64,000 nt of DNA, taken from Chloroflexota bacterium (GTDB lineage: Bacteria; Chloroflexota; Anaerolineae; Anaerolineales; Villigracilaceae). Both the position numbers and the translations under genes were made by a program. Below, piece after piece: positions 16,750 to 26,405 of this stretch; within the stretch, counting starts at the first letter, position 1, and every line of letters starts with the position of its first letter. Under the pieces are notes generated by a model. It saw nothing but the letters and a program-made list of their open reading frames with translations, did not search any database and had not been told where the DNA came from. The stretch is from the NCBI GenBank assembly GCA_021414245.1, contig JAIOOU010000010.1, positions 1-64,000 of the forward strand, in the 5' to 3' direction.

Positions 16750-18726
16750 TTACTCCTTGTGTCCTTCGTGCGAATGAATTGATTCATGCACGTGATAGGG
16801 TACATCCGTAACGACGACCCCGTGTTTGTTTAAAAGTTCGCTGCGCAAAACATTCGCTGTCTGCATGTGCAGCAGATTATGCCATCGTTTTGATGGGATA
16901 AATTGAGGCACCACCACTGTGATGGTCTCGTTGGACTGGCGATTCGCAATGACAACCTGTAAATATTCGAGCAGGGGTTCGATGAAAAGCCGATATGGCG
17001 AATCGAGGATAACCAGACGGGTCCCCTCCCCCCAGGTGATCCACTTCTTTTGGACCTTCTCGGTTTCAGCGGCATCCAGGGATATATGCACCACCGTCAC
17101 ATCGTCGGAAAGCAGGCGGGCATAGCGCAGCGCATCCATGGTGCCTTGATGCACCCCGCTGATCGGCATGATCACGCGATGACGGGTCTGCCGCGTGGGA
17201 TTGCCTGAAAAATCCTCGAGTGAAAGGCTGCGGGCAAGTCCCTTGTAATGACGGTGAATGGTAAAGAAGATCATGACCAGTACTGGCGTAAGGATAAGCA
17301 CAAACCATGCGCCTTCCCGGAATTTGGTAATCGCAAAAACGAACATCACCACCAGGGTGCAAAATGCACCAAAACCATTGACCAGCATCTTGGATTTCCA
17401 CTTGCCGTCAAAACGCAGAACCGAACCGCGTTCGACAATCTCTTCCCCATCCTTGAGGCGGCCGATTTTCAACCAACGACGTGCCATGCCAAATTGAGAT
17501 AAAGTGAAGGAGAGAAACACACCGATGGCGTACAGCGGGATCAAAAGTGTCACACTTGCCTTAAAGGCGATGATAAGCAGGGATGCAATAATGGACAATG
17601 TAATGATGCCATTTGAGTAGACCAACCGGCTCCCGCGAAAAGTTAACTGGCGGGGGAGAAAGCCGTCACTGGCAGCCAGGGCGCCCAAACGCGGGAAATC
17701 TGCAAAGGCGGTGTTGGCTGCCATGATCAGGATCACCGTGGTTCCCCAGATCGTGGCAAGATAAGGCAGGCCGCGCCCGTCAAAGACAGTACGGGCGAGC
17801 TGCGAAATAATCGTTTCTTCCTCTGAAAACACCGCGCCGATCTGTCCGGTCAGGTGCGAAATGCCAAGAAATAACGAACCTAGAATCACCGACATCCAGA
17901 TCAGGGTAATGCCCGCATTACGACTGCGCGGCTCGTTGAATGCTGTAATCCCATTGGAGATGGCCTCCACTCCGGTCAACGCCGTGGTGCCATTGGCAAA
18001 AGCGTGCAAAATCAAAAAGGCTGTAATTCCCGATACGTTATGCATAATGGCCTGGGAAGGCGGATCAATCACAGTTCCGAGGGAGCCCGAGAGGCCCCGG
18101 ATAAGACCAATCCCAACCGTAATTAACATCATGACAATAAAAAAATAGGTTGGAACCGCAAAAGCCGCGCCTGATTCTTTTACCCCTCGCAAATTAACAA
18201 GCATGATCAGGATTACCGCGCCAATGGCGATCTCGACGCGATACGGATCCATCGCTGGATAAGCAGAAACGATCTGCGCCACGCCGGATGAAACCGAGAC
18301 CGCCACAGTAAGGATGTAATCTGTGAGCAGGGCCGCACCCGCCATCTGGGCCGGCAATTCACCCAGATTATCACGCGAGACAATATATGCACCGCCGCCG
18401 CCGGAATAGGCATGGATGGTCTGCTGATAGGAAATGGTCACGATTGCCAGCAGGACAACAATGGCAATCGAAATTGGAAATACATAACCGAAGGCAAGTG
18501 TGCCGGCCGCCGCCAGCACGCCCAGAATCTCCTGGGTGGCATAGGCCGTGGAAGAAAGCGCATCGGACGCGAATACAGCCAGACCAACAGCCTTGCCAAT
18601 CGTTTGGTGCGGCGCATCAGCAGTGGAAAGGGGCCGTCCGATCATCCAGTGGCTGAGGGAACGCGGTGGTGTGTAGTCGCTTTCGCGGTGCATGATTTCG
18701 GTTTGATTATTTTCAGGGGTTAACAT
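16750..18726 (-). CDS. KimA-type APC potassium/proton symporter (paralogue 1)
   Basis: This large APC-superfamily permease (658 residues) has about 12 transmembrane helices and a C-terminal cytoplasmic domain of about 170 residues. The segments IGKAVGLAVFASDALSSTAY, ALTGVEAISNGITAF and LIPLYAIGVFLSFTLSQFGM match the Bacillus KimA (YdaO) family, as I recall it. KimA is a high-affinity K+ importer inhibited by c-di-AMP. The C-terminal region with RHRVIMPISGVHQGTMDALRYARLLSDDV is the KimA cytoplasmic, USP-like domain. I chose the ATG at 18726; a GTG at 18735 is the alternative. An amino acid permease is the generic annotation but the KimA match is better. The two RCK genes follow immediately and are coupled to it. 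Confidence 0.85.
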   Translation of the reverse strand: MLTPENNQTEIMHRESDYTPPRSLSHWMIGRPLSTADAPHQTIGKAVGLAVFASDALSSTAYATQEILGVLAAAGTLAFGYVFPISIAIVVLLAIVTISYQQTIHAYSGGGGAYIVSRDNLGELPAQMAGAALLTDYILTVAVSVSSGVAQIVSAYPAMDPYRVEIAIGAVILIMLVNLRGVKESGAAFAVPTYFFIVMMLITVGIGLIRGLSGSLGTVIDPPSQAIMHNVSGITAFLILHAFANGTTALTGVEAISNGITAFNEPRSRNAGITLIWMSVILGSLFLGISHLTGQIGAVFSEEETIISQLARTVFDGRGLPYLATIWGTTVILIMAANTAFADFPRLGALAASDGFLPRQLTFRGSRLVYSNGIITLSIIASLLIIAFKASVTLLIPLYAIGVFLSFTLSQFGMARRWLKIGRLKDGEEIVERGSVLRFDGKWKSKMLVNGFGAFCTLVVMFVFAITKFREGAWFVLILTPVLVMIFFTIHRHYKGLARSLSLEDFSGNPTRQTRHRVIMPISGVHQGTMDALRYARLLSDDVTVVHISLDAAETEKVQKKWITWGEGTRLVILDSPYRLFIEPLLEYLQVVIANRQSNETITVVVPQFIPSKRWHNLLHMQTANVLRSELLNKHGVVVTDVPYHVHESIHSHEGHKE

Positions 18727-18779
18727 TATTCTCACTTGGGGTAATACATGGTTCTGACTTTATGTTACAAACGGACGTG

Positions 18780-18785
18780 ATTATA
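18780..18785 (-). promoter_or_regulatory. -10 box upstream of KimA paralogue 1
   Basis: TATAAT on the minus strand lies within ACTATAATCACG, which is also found upstream of the second KimA gene (20806-20811). It lies in the 85-bp gap between the two transporter genes, so the downstream genes may have their own promoter. Confidence 0.5.
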
Positions 18786-18811
18786 GTACAAATCCATTTT
18801 TACAACACTGT

Positions 18812-20761
18812 CTAAGGAATTTGATAGGGGACATCGGTAACGACCACCCCCGGTCTGGAAAGCAGTTCCTTGCGGAGCATATCCGCTGTTTGCATGTGCA
18901 GCACATTGAACACCCGTTTGGATGGAATAAATTGAGGGACCACGATTGTGATGGTCTCGTTGGGCTGCCGGCTGGAAATGATCTCTTCAATATAACCCAG
19001 CAGGGGTTCCAGGAAGAGACGATACGGAGAATCCACGATCACCAGACGCATCGCCTTTCCCCATGTGCCCCACTTCCGCTGGATTTTTTCCGTCTGAACA
19101 GGCTCCATGGAGACATGCACTGCAGTGACATCATCCGACAACATGCGGGCATATCTTAATGCGGCCAATGTTCCCTGATGCAGATTACTGATGGGGACAA
19201 TCACACGGTGGCGGCCTTGATATGGCGGAGGCTCACCATAATTTTCGAGCGACAGGCGTTTGGCCAGCGCGGAATAATGCCTGTGAATGAAGGTGAATAC
19301 ACCGATGAGGATGGGGATCAGAATTAATACAATCCACGCACCATCCCGGAATTTTGTGACGGCAAAGACAAGCATGACAATGGCAGTGCAGATGGCGCCA
19401 AAACCGTTGCTGACCATCTTGTAAAACCAGCCTTTTTCATATCGAAGCGGATGTACAGATACGGAAGCCGGTGCATCAGGTTGAAGCCTGCCAACCCTCC
19501 ACCAACGACGCGCCATGCCCGTCTGTGCCAGTGTGAAAGAAAGGAATACACCTATGGCATACAGAGGGATCAGGCGGGTGACACTGGCCTGGAACAGGAC
19601 AATCAATACACTTGCCATACCGGCAAGCGAGGCGATACCATAGGAGTATACGAGTCGGCTACCGCGATAGGTTAGCTGGCGGGGCATAAAGCCATCCTGG
19701 GCAAGCATTGCACTGAGGCGCGGAAAACCGGCGAAGGCAGTGTTGGCAGCCAGGATCAGGATCACTGTGGTAGCCGTGATGGTCAACAGATATAGGAGAC
19801 CGCGCCCGGTAAAAACCGTACGGGCTAATTGGGAAATCACAGTTTCGGTTTCAGAAGGAATGGCATGGATCGAACGCGTCAGGAACGAAATTCCGAGGAA
19901 CAAAAACCCAAGGATAAACGCCATCCAAACCAGGGTAATCCCGGCATTACGGGACCGTGGTTCCTTGAAAGCCGTAATCCCGTTGGAGATGGCCTCCACT
20001 CCTGTCAAGGCAGCCGTACCACTGGAAAAGGCATGCAGGAGGAGAAAAGCTGTAACACCATTGATTGGTGTGCCGAAATGTTCAAGTTCCGGCGGATCAG
20101 ATACTGTTCCCAACAAACCCAAAGCCCCACGGACCAATCCTGTTCCAATCGCAACAAGCATCATCAAGATAAAGAAATAACTGGGAAAGGCAAATGCCGC
20201 GCCCGATTCCTTCACCCCACGCAGGTTTATGATTGTGATCAGGAATATGCATGCGATCGAAATAGGCACACGAAGGGAAAACAATTCCGGATAGGCGGAT
20301 ACGATTTGAGCAACGCCCGAAGAGATCGAGACTGAAACCGTGAGGATATAATCGATTAATAAGGCGGCTGCGGCGATCAGCGCCGGAATTCTCCCAAGAT
20401 TGTCAAAAGCCACGATGTAGGCTCCGCCGCCATCAGGGTAGGCATGAATAATCTGTTCGTATGAAACAACAACGATCGCGAGCAAGGCAATAATGACAAT
20501 GGAAATCGGAAAAACATATCCAAAAGCGATTGTGCCGGCAGCGGCAAGAATCACAAGGATTTCCTGCGTGGCATACGCTGTGGATGAAAGAGCATCAGAT
20601 GCAAAGACCGCCAAGCCAACAGCCTTGCCAATGGTCTGATGGGGTGCATCAGCAGTTGCAAGGGGCCGGCCGATCAAATAATGGCTAAGGTCCCTGGGCG
20701 GTTGGTAATCTGTTGTTCGCTGAATAAAGGGGGTGGACTTGTTATCTTCAGGGTTAATCAT
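18812..20761 (-). CDS. KimA-type APC potassium/proton symporter (paralogue 2)
   Basis: This is a second KimA-like permease (649 residues), collinear with paralogue 1 along its whole length. It shares IGKAVGLAVFASDALSSTAYATQEIL, quoted here as a shared stretch, and IPLYAIGVFLSFTLAQTGMARRW, and the C-terminal soluble domain with RHRVIVPISNLHQGTLAALRYARMLSDDV. Many substitutions, including DGGGAYIV for GGGGAYIV and different loops, show an old duplication, not an assembly artefact. The start at 20761 (MINPEDNK) aligns with MLTPENNQ of the paralogue; an upstream in-frame ATG at 20776 is less likely. A -10 box lies 45 nt upstream, just after the sensor kinase stop codon. Transport of K+ is a family inference. 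Confidence 0.84.
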   Translation of the reverse strand: MINPEDNKSTPFIQRTTDYQPPRDLSHYLIGRPLATADAPHQTIGKAVGLAVFASDALSSTAYATQEILVILAAAGTIAFGYVFPISIVIIALLAIVVVSYEQIIHAYPDGGGAYIVAFDNLGRIPALIAAAALLIDYILTVSVSISSGVAQIVSAYPELFSLRVPISIACIFLITIINLRGVKESGAAFAFPSYFFILMMLVAIGTGLVRGALGLLGTVSDPPELEHFGTPINGVTAFLLLHAFSSGTAALTGVEAISNGITAFKEPRSRNAGITLVWMAFILGFLFLGISFLTRSIHAIPSETETVISQLARTVFTGRGLLYLLTITATTVILILAANTAFAGFPRLSAMLAQDGFMPRQLTYRGSRLVYSYGIASLAGMASVLIVLFQASVTRLIPLYAIGVFLSFTLAQTGMARRWWRVGRLQPDAPASVSVHPLRYEKGWFYKMVSNGFGAICTAIVMLVFAVTKFRDGAWIVLILIPILIGVFTFIHRHYSALAKRLSLENYGEPPPYQGRHRVIVPISNLHQGTLAALRYARMLSDDVTAVHVSMEPVQTEKIQRKWGTWGKAMRLVIVDSPYRLFLEPLLGYIEEIISSRQPNETITIVVPQFIPSKRVFNVLHMQTADMLRKELLSRPGVVVTDVPYQIP

Positions 20762-20805
20762 ATGGACACAATACACGTCCCAAATTTTTACATGGGCAAG
20801 GCGTG

Positions 20806-20811
20806 ATTATA
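20806..20811 (-). promoter_or_regulatory. -10 box upstream of KimA paralogue 2
   Basis: Minus-strand TATAAT within ACTATAATCACG, in the 65-bp gap between the sensor kinase and the transporter. The 12-base match to the element before paralogue 1 suggests duplicated promoters. Confidence 0.5.
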
Positions 20812-20826
20812 GTCCGAATCCAGGTT

Positions 20827-23800
20827 TTAGACAGGCTTGGATTCTTTCGGTTGTGCAAGGGGAATCTGCAAAAAGAAGGTGCTTCCGCCGCCCGGCGTGC
20901 TTTCGACCCATACTCGTCCGCCATGATTGGCTGCAATGGACTGGACAATGGCAAGCCCCAGGCCGGAACCGGGCTGGGCGCGTGCCTCGCGCTGTTTGCC
21001 GCGATAGAACTTTTCGAACAGCCGTGGCAGGTCCTCGGCCAGAATGCCAAAGCCGGAATCTTCCACCGCGAGGGTTAGAAAACCCGGCTGCGACGATGTG
21101 CGAATGATCACACGTCCATTCTCAGGCGTGTATTTGATGGCATTCTCCACAAGGTTGTAAACAGCCTGATGCAGCAACGCCTGGTCTGCTTCCACGGCAT
21201 GAGGCATGTCTTTGGAAAGTTCCACACTCAAACTGATATTCTTTTGGGCGGCCTGCAATTGCAAAGCACTGGTTACCCGCTCCAGGATATCCAGCACGGT
21301 CACACGCTCAACCTCCAGCCCCACACCCAGGTCGATCCGGCCCAGGTCAAGCAGGTTGTTGACCAAACGGGACATATTTTCCACACCCGAGATCATCTTC
21401 TTCACATAACCGCGCTGTTGATCGTTCAATTCGCCGACCATTTCGAGCATGGTGGCATACCCGCGCATCAGGGTCAGCGGGGAGCGCAGGTCATGGCTGA
21501 CCGTGGCAACGAACTCGGATTTCATCGTATCCAGTTCCTTAAAATGGGTCACATCGCGCATAATGCACACGCGCCCGATCTGACGGCCCTCCACCATGAC
21601 TGAAGAAGCAGTGGCGAGGTAGGTTCGCTGGTCCGCCAGAACGATCTCGGCGGATTGATTTTCCGTGGTGGTGCTTTGCAACAGCGCCAGCAGGGACCGG
21701 ATTTTCACGACTTTTTCCGTTTGCATGCCAATGCCGGTATTTTTATGTTCTGCCTGACCCAAAGCCACCGCAGCAGCACGATTGGTCAACAACAGCCGGT
21801 TGCGATGATCGGTCACCAGTACGGGGTCAGGCGTGGAATTAAGAATGGCTTCCAGTTGCCGGCGTGAGGCTTCCACATTCAAATACAGGTGGGCATTGGC
21901 AACCGCGAGTGCGGCCTGCCCGGCCAAAGTGGTCACAAAGCGCACGTCGGCATCCGAGAACATGCGCGGCTGTTCAAAAGCGGCCCATACAACGCCATAG
22001 TAACGGTTCTCATGTTTTAAGGCCACGGCCAGTATAGCCAATGGCTGCGTCATGGATGGGTCAAGATCAAGTTCGCGTGAACGGGTTAGATTCGGCAGAA
22101 CGATCCGGTCCTGACTTTGGGCAAGGATGAGAATCTGATCATCAAGATGAACGTATTTGTCTTTTGCAGAGCCAAGAGCAAAACGGGACGGTAACTCCAC
22201 AAAAGTATCGGGCAGGATACTGGGTGAAAGTACCACACTAACCGAACTGGCACCCGTCGCAAGAATCGCATCAAGAACCGGCTTTACAGCATCCTGCATC
22301 TCCAGGCTGGAGGCCACACCCTGACTGACCCGCAGCAGACTGTTGATCTCTTCCAGGCGGGCCTGCAGACTGGCGCGCATTTTTTCAAAGGCGCGGCGCA
22401 GCTGCCCGACTTCATCCACTCCCTCCACCTGCAGGGGATGATCGAGATTTCCCTGTGCAATCCGGTTGGCTTCCGCAGCCAGGCCCTGCAGGGAACCCGT
22501 TACCACGCGCAGCGCGATACGCAAAACAACCAGCGCCACAAATGCAAGCAGGATGATCATCAGAGATAGGGGCAGGGCAATATTCAGCGCAAGTTGTTGA
22601 GCCTGTTGAGCCGGCACCGTCAAGACGATTGCCCAGGGACGTCCCGGTATCGGCTGGTAATACACAAGTTGACGGGTGCCATCCGCGGCCGTGTCATCAT
22701 ACAGGATCGGGTCCGCACTGCGCGGGCCGTTATAAACCGCCGTCCGCTGGGTCGCATCCGAGTGATAGATCATGCCGTTATTTTCATCCAGCAAAAAGCC
22801 CGCCCCGCCAAGGGTTTTCATGTTGTTGATATTTTCGATCAGGGGCAGGGTGAGAGGATTGGTCTCAAGAGTTGTGCGTCCAACGAGGATTCTGCGCACC
22901 TGCTGGCCGGAGTCACCCGTTACCGCGACCAAAAAGGAAATTCGAGCCGACCCCCCCGCCGATGAAGCAGGGATGGAATAGATCTGGGTTAATACGCCGC
23001 CGGAAGCAAGAGCCAGTCCGGCTTCTTCAGAGGGATTCAGTTTGGCACTGGCTGTTTCAGGGTAACCAGCCAGTGGGCTTTCACCACTGACATCAAACAC
23101 AAACATCTCATCAAAATAAGGAGCTGCTTGAACTTGCGAGCGCAGGATGGATGTCAGTTCCCCCCCGGAGGCAGTCAATAATCGCGGGTCAGAAGCCAAC
23201 TGCACGGCCAGATTCTGGCCCGTTTCGAGAAAGAACGGCACACTTTGGGCGGCGGAGGTACCCGCACTGGAAAGCCGATCTGCTAGCATTTGACGTGCCG
23301 CGCGGCCGGCCACAACCCAGTCCCCGACCAATAAAGTCAAAAGCAGGATGGCGATAAAAGTTCCAACCGCGAAGATGAAACGCGCCTCAAGGCTCATTTC
23401 GCCCGGCGATGGCTGCAAGGGCTGTTTCCCACCCCAGGCATCCGGGAAGGCAAACAAAACGATCTGCGCAACCACCCCACCCACAAGCACTTCGCCGCCA
23501 AAAGCGAGAGCCACCACACTCATGTTGCTCAACGCAAAATCCAACCGTGCCGTGGCGGGCACGGAGACGTCCAGGCCCCACTGCGTGAACAGCGCGCTGA
23601 TCACATAAAACAACAAGTGCAACGGAATTAACAACAATGCGCCAACGACTGGCTGGCGCAGGAAACGATATGCAGGCGTACGGTATCGCTGGCGCATGTT
23701 GATCGCGAACCATGCGCCCATAAAGGCAAATTCAATAACCGAAAAGAAGGAGTAGGTGTCCCAGGTGCCGCGCACAAGACCGGCGAGCGCACCCAGAATG

Positions 23801-24138
23801 GCCGCTCCAAACGGTCCAAGCAAAGCGCCGCCCAACAACACGGGAATGGCCGAAAAAACCATCAGGGCCGAGCCGGGTGCATTGGCGGGCACCCCGGGTG
23901 GAGGTCGGGTGGATGCGGAGGAAAGCCGCAAGCCGATGAACAAGGCGGCCAGAACGGTCAGGATCAAAAAGAAAAGAAAAAATCCCCACTGACGTCCCTT
24001 CCACGCCGGCTGATAGATCCGCCATCGAGAAAACCCATAAGAGAACACCCCCAACAGAAGCATCCACACGACCCAACCGGGCAGGGTTGGAAATGCCAGA
24101 AAAGCCACACCGGAAAGGAGTGTGAAGAAAAAATTCAT
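20827..24138 (-). CDS. Large hybrid-sensor membrane histidine kinase (multi-TM, Cache, HAMP, GAF, PAS, HisKA, HATPase)
   Basis: The protein (1103 residues) has about seven N-terminal membrane segments (residues 1-290) and then an extracytoplasmic Cache-like sensor (about 300-520; LLTASGGELTSILRSQVQAA, FLLDENNGMIYHSD). Another membrane helix follows, then a HAMP domain (LQGLAAEANRIAQGNLDHPL), a GAF domain ending VTTLAGQAALAVANAHLYL, and a PAS domain (ILNSTPDPVLVTDHRNRLL). The kinase core has H-box SHDLRSPL (His near 882), N-box NLVENAIKY, G1 DSGFGI and G2 GSGLGLAI. There is no receiver domain and no adjacent response regulator, so its partner is elsewhere. The sensor kinase precedes two K+ transporters and two RCK proteins in the same direction; a role in ion or osmotic sensing is inferred from position only. 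Confidence 0.93.
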   Translation of the reverse strand: MNFFFTLLSGVAFLAFPTLPGWVVWMLLLGVFSYGFSRWRIYQPAWKGRQWGFFLFFLILTVLAALFIGLRLSSASTRPPPGVPANAPGSALMVFSAIPVLLGGALLGPFGAAILGALAGLVRGTWDTYSFFSVIEFAFMGAWFAINMRQRYRTPAYRFLRQPVVGALLLIPLHLLFYVISALFTQWGLDVSVPATARLDFALSNMSVVALAFGGEVLVGGVVAQIVLFAFPDAWGGKQPLQPSPGEMSLEARFIFAVGTFIAILLLTLLVGDWVVAGRAARQMLADRLSSAGTSAAQSVPFFLETGQNLAVQLASDPRLLTASGGELTSILRSQVQAAPYFDEMFVFDVSGESPLAGYPETASAKLNPSEEAGLALASGGVLTQIYSIPASSAGGSARISFLVAVTGDSGQQVRRILVGRTTLETNPLTLPLIENINNMKTLGGAGFLLDENNGMIYHSDATQRTAVYNGPRSADPILYDDTAADGTRQLVYYQPIPGRPWAIVLTVPAQQAQQLALNIALPLSLMIILLAFVALVVLRIALRVVTGSLQGLAAEANRIAQGNLDHPLQVEGVDEVGQLRRAFEKMRASLQARLEEINSLLRVSQGVASSLEMQDAVKPVLDAILATGASSVSVVLSPSILPDTFVELPSRFALGSAKDKYVHLDDQILILAQSQDRIVLPNLTRSRELDLDPSMTQPLAILAVALKHENRYYGVVWAAFEQPRMFSDADVRFVTTLAGQAALAVANAHLYLNVEASRRQLEAILNSTPDPVLVTDHRNRLLLTNRAAAVALGQAEHKNTGIGMQTEKVVKIRSLLALLQSTTTENQSAEIVLADQRTYLATASSVMVEGRQIGRVCIMRDVTHFKELDTMKSEFVATVSHDLRSPLTLMRGYATMLEMVGELNDQQRGYVKKMISGVENMSRLVNNLLDLGRIDLGVGLEVERVTVLDILERVTSALQLQAAQKNISLSVELSKDMPHAVEADQALLHQAVYNLVENAIKYTPENGRVIIRTSSQPGFLTLAVEDSGFGILAEDLPRLFEKFYRGKQREARAQPGSGLGLAIVQSIAANHGGRVWVESTPGGGSTFFLQIPLAQPKESKPV

Positions 24139-24145
24139 CGATGGA

Positions 24146-24151
24146 ATTATA
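24146..24151 (-). promoter_or_regulatory. -10 box directly before the sensor kinase
   Basis: Minus-strand TATAAT ends 7 nt before the kinase ATG, in the 24-bp gap after the acyltransferase gene. This would give a leaderless or near-leaderless transcript. Confidence 0.45.
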
Positions 24152-24162
24152 GCTCCAAATAA

Positions 24163-24909
24163 TTACGATTGAAGGGAGGTGGGTGTTTGGGATTTGGTGC
24201 TGGAATAGGCGCCTTGATATTTTTCCGGAAGCAGGTCCGCCAACGCCTGCATGATCTGACGCGTGCCCAAAGCCACCGCATCCTGCCGACCCTCTGCCTG
24301 CCCGGCCAACTGGAAGATTTTCCCGGCCTTTACATGGACACGCGCCCGCCGAAATTTTTTCATCCGCCCGTAGACATTTTCATTTTCCGTGCCGGTGATG
24401 GCGATCGGCATAATGGGCACGCCGGATTTATAAGCAAGGAAGGCCGCACCGCCGGTACCTTCCTCGAGCGCACCGGTCAGCGAATACCGGCCTTCCGGGG
24501 CGATGACGATCACACGCCCCTCTCTGAAGCCATTTAACGCGGCACGCAACGCGCGGGTATCCGCCTGTCCGCGATGCAGCCAGATAATCCCGTACCCATC
24601 GATCAATTTCCCAAGGATGGGCAGGTCGTACAATTCGATCTTGCCAAGCGCATCGGGAGGAAATGGAAGCGTGGAGATCAGGGCTGGCACATCCGAATCA
24701 CCCAGATGATTAATGACCACCATGAGTGGTCCCGACTGCGGGAAATTCTCCATCCCCTCGAACGTGACATGCAGGCAGATCTTCGCGACAAGTTTAAGGA
24801 AACGATGCGAGAAATTTCGGAAGGCACGCCGCGCGGGAGTCAGCTTTGGCAGACGGGTTAATTCAGGCCGCCAGATCTCGCTGACCGGCTTCGGAAGAGG
24901 ATCATTCAT
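24163..24909 (-). CDS. PlsC-type 1-acylglycerol-phosphate acyltransferase (downstream copy)
   Basis: Lysophosphatidate acyltransferases add the second acyl chain in phospholipid synthesis at the membrane. This protein (248 residues) has the catalytic HX4D motif as NHLGDSD, the glycerol-phosphate binding motif APEGRYSLTG, and the conserved VPIMPIAI segment. The N-terminal amphipathic helix region FRNFSHRFLKLVAKICL probably anchors it. It lies 21 bp downstream of a second, only distantly similar PlsC-type gene. The pair may acylate different positions or lipids; specificity cannot be assigned. Other acceptors, such as glycolipids, are possible given the nearby glycosyltransferases. Confidence 0.88.
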   Translation of the reverse strand: MNDPLPKPVSEIWRPELTRLPKLTPARRAFRNFSHRFLKLVAKICLHVTFEGMENFPQSGPLMVVINHLGDSDVPALISTLPFPPDALGKIELYDLPILGKLIDGYGIIWLHRGQADTRALRAALNGFREGRVIVIAPEGRYSLTGALEEGTGGAAFLAYKSGVPIMPIAITGTENENVYGRMKKFRRARVHVKAGKIFQLAGQAEGRQDAVALGTRQIMQALADLLPEKYQGAYSSTKSQTPTSLQS

Positions 24910-24930
24910 TGGGCTGCGGCTCGACCTGCG

Positions 24931-25629
24931 TTAGATCGATGATGGCTGGATTGCCTGTCCCACATAGACGCCATGATACTGCTCAGGCAGCAAACCCGCG
25001 ATATGCCGCATCACCAGGTCGGCATTGACCTGACGGGCTTCCCTGCGCTGTGCGCCCTTTTGTGTGATCGGAGGAAAAACGATCGGCTGACCGATGCGCA
25101 TTTCAAGCTGCGGCTTTTCGCCACGCCTGGCGCGCTGCCAGAAATCATCCGTGGTGCCCACCAGGCCGACAGGAACAACAGGAACCTGCGCATGCTCGAT
25201 GATATAGCCAACCCCGGGCATGGCTCGTTTCATGGCCGGTTCGTGGGAACGTCCGCCTTCAGGGGCGATGACCAGCGGACGGCCCTGCTGCAGGATCGCC
25301 TGGATCTTATCGAGCAGCACACGGTCGTAATCCCCGCGATGAACGGGAACCACTCCATAAAGGGAAAGCAGGGTGCCCTGTCCCTTCTTTTCAAAGACAT
25401 CCGCCGCACCGATCACTTCCGGCTGTCGGGGCCAGAAACAAACCACCAGCGGCGGGTCGAAGATCGAAATATGATTCATGGCAATGACGTAGGGTCCGCG
25501 TGACGGAACGTTTTCCAACCCCGCAACTTTTACCCGTCCCAAAATATTGAACAGGGTCCGTATCCCGAAACGCAGATACAGGCGATTGACCCGAATATAA
25601 AGGGGAATCCGGTAACTTTTTATCGCCAT
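24931..25629 (-). CDS. PlsC-type acyltransferase (upstream copy)
   Basis: The protein (232 residues) has the acyltransferase HX4D motif as NHISIFD, motif II PVHRGDYDR, motif III APEGGRS and motif IV VPVVPVGLVG. It belongs to the 1-acyl-sn-glycerol-3-phosphate acyltransferase family. It sits between cytidylate kinase (40 bp upstream) and the other acyltransferase (21 bp downstream). The cmk-plsC order is common in bacteria and links CDP supply with phospholipid synthesis. The start at 25629 has GGGCTGAA nearby as a weak ribosome binding site. Confidence 0.9.
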   Translation of the reverse strand: MAIKSYRIPLYIRVNRLYLRFGIRTLFNILGRVKVAGLENVPSRGPYVIAMNHISIFDPPLVVCFWPRQPEVIGAADVFEKKGQGTLLSLYGVVPVHRGDYDRVLLDKIQAILQQGRPLVIAPEGGRSHEPAMKRAMPGVGYIIEHAQVPVVPVGLVGTTDDFWQRARRGEKPQLEMRIGQPIVFPPITQKGAQRREARQVNADLVMRHIAGLLPEQYHGVYVGQAIQPSSI

Positions 25630-25669
25630 AATTCAGCCCGCATCATTTTTCACACCGGATAAAAGACGA

Positions 25670-26353
25670 TCATTTACATAATGCAAGCACATTGGCAAAG
25701 ACCTGTTCCACATCCAGTTTATCCGAATCAATGATGACCGCATCTTCCGCTGGCCGCAGCGGCGCCACGGCTCGGGTGGAATCGATCCGGTCGCGTTCAA
25801 TTACCTTCCTGAGGATCTCATCGTAATCGGCCTTGTCACCACGGGCGATCATTTCATTAAACCTGCGTTTGGCGCGTTCCTCGGCGCTTGCATCCAGATA
25901 AACCTTGAGGTCCGCCTCCGGCAGGACAACAGTCCCGATATCACGGCCGACCATGACCACCCTGCCGCGCATGCCAATGCGGCGCTGCTGCTCGGAAAGG
26001 GCTTTTCGCACACCAGGGTAGGCCGAAACAATGGAAACATTCCCGTCCACTTCGTCACCGCGCATATCCCAGGTGACATCCTTTTCGGCGATGATCACAT
26101 CGCAGGCGCGCCCGTCGTTCTTCGAGGGCGGGCGGATATCGATCTGCGCTTGTTGAGCCAGTTCCGTGATGGCTGCCTCATCCCGCAGGTTCATGTCCTG
26201 CTGCAACCCAATCCATGTAATGGCCCGGTACATGACCCCCGTGTCAAAAAAAAGATAACCTAATTGATCGGCAAGTTTCCGCCCAAGCGTGGACTTGCCT
26301 GATGCAGCAGGACCATCGAGCGCAATGATGGAGGGTGGGGATGTTTTTGTCAT
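25670..26353 (-). CDS. cmk: Cytidylate kinase
   Basis: The enzyme phosphorylates CMP and dCMP with ATP in the cytoplasm. The P-loop is ALDGPAASGKSTLGRKLA at the N-terminus, followed by FFDTGVMYRAITW, which contacts the nucleobase, and the characteristic VGRDIGTVVLPEADLKVYLDASAEERAKRR. The NMP-binding insert contains DVTWDMRGDEVDGNVS, typical of bacterial Cmk. The length of 227 residues is normal. The ATG at 26353 is preferred over an in-frame TTG five codons earlier. It is followed by two plsC-like genes. Confidence 0.96.
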   Translation of the reverse strand: MTKTSPPSIIALDGPAASGKSTLGRKLADQLGYLFFDTGVMYRAITWIGLQQDMNLRDEAAITELAQQAQIDIRPPSKNDGRACDVIIAEKDVTWDMRGDEVDGNVSIVSAYPGVRKALSEQQRRIGMRGRVVMVGRDIGTVVLPEADLKVYLDASAEERAKRRFNEMIARGDKADYDEILRKVIERDRIDSTRAVAPLRPAEDAVIIDSDKLDVEQVFANVLALCK

Positions 26354-26405
26354 GAGGATAGCCGCCAAATACAGGGATTTTTATTTTTGATCGGTCAGGG
26401 CCGCA

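Noticed and set aside
18726-20761. Possible c-di-AMP riboswitch before the KimA genes
   Set aside because: In Bacillus, kimA carries such a switch, but the upstream gaps here are 65 and 85 bp and include the promoters, which leaves no room for it. I see no matching conserved motifs.
16750-20761. KimA pair as an assembly duplication
   Set aside because: The two genes differ at many positions and in loop lengths, and have different neighbours, so they are old paralogues.
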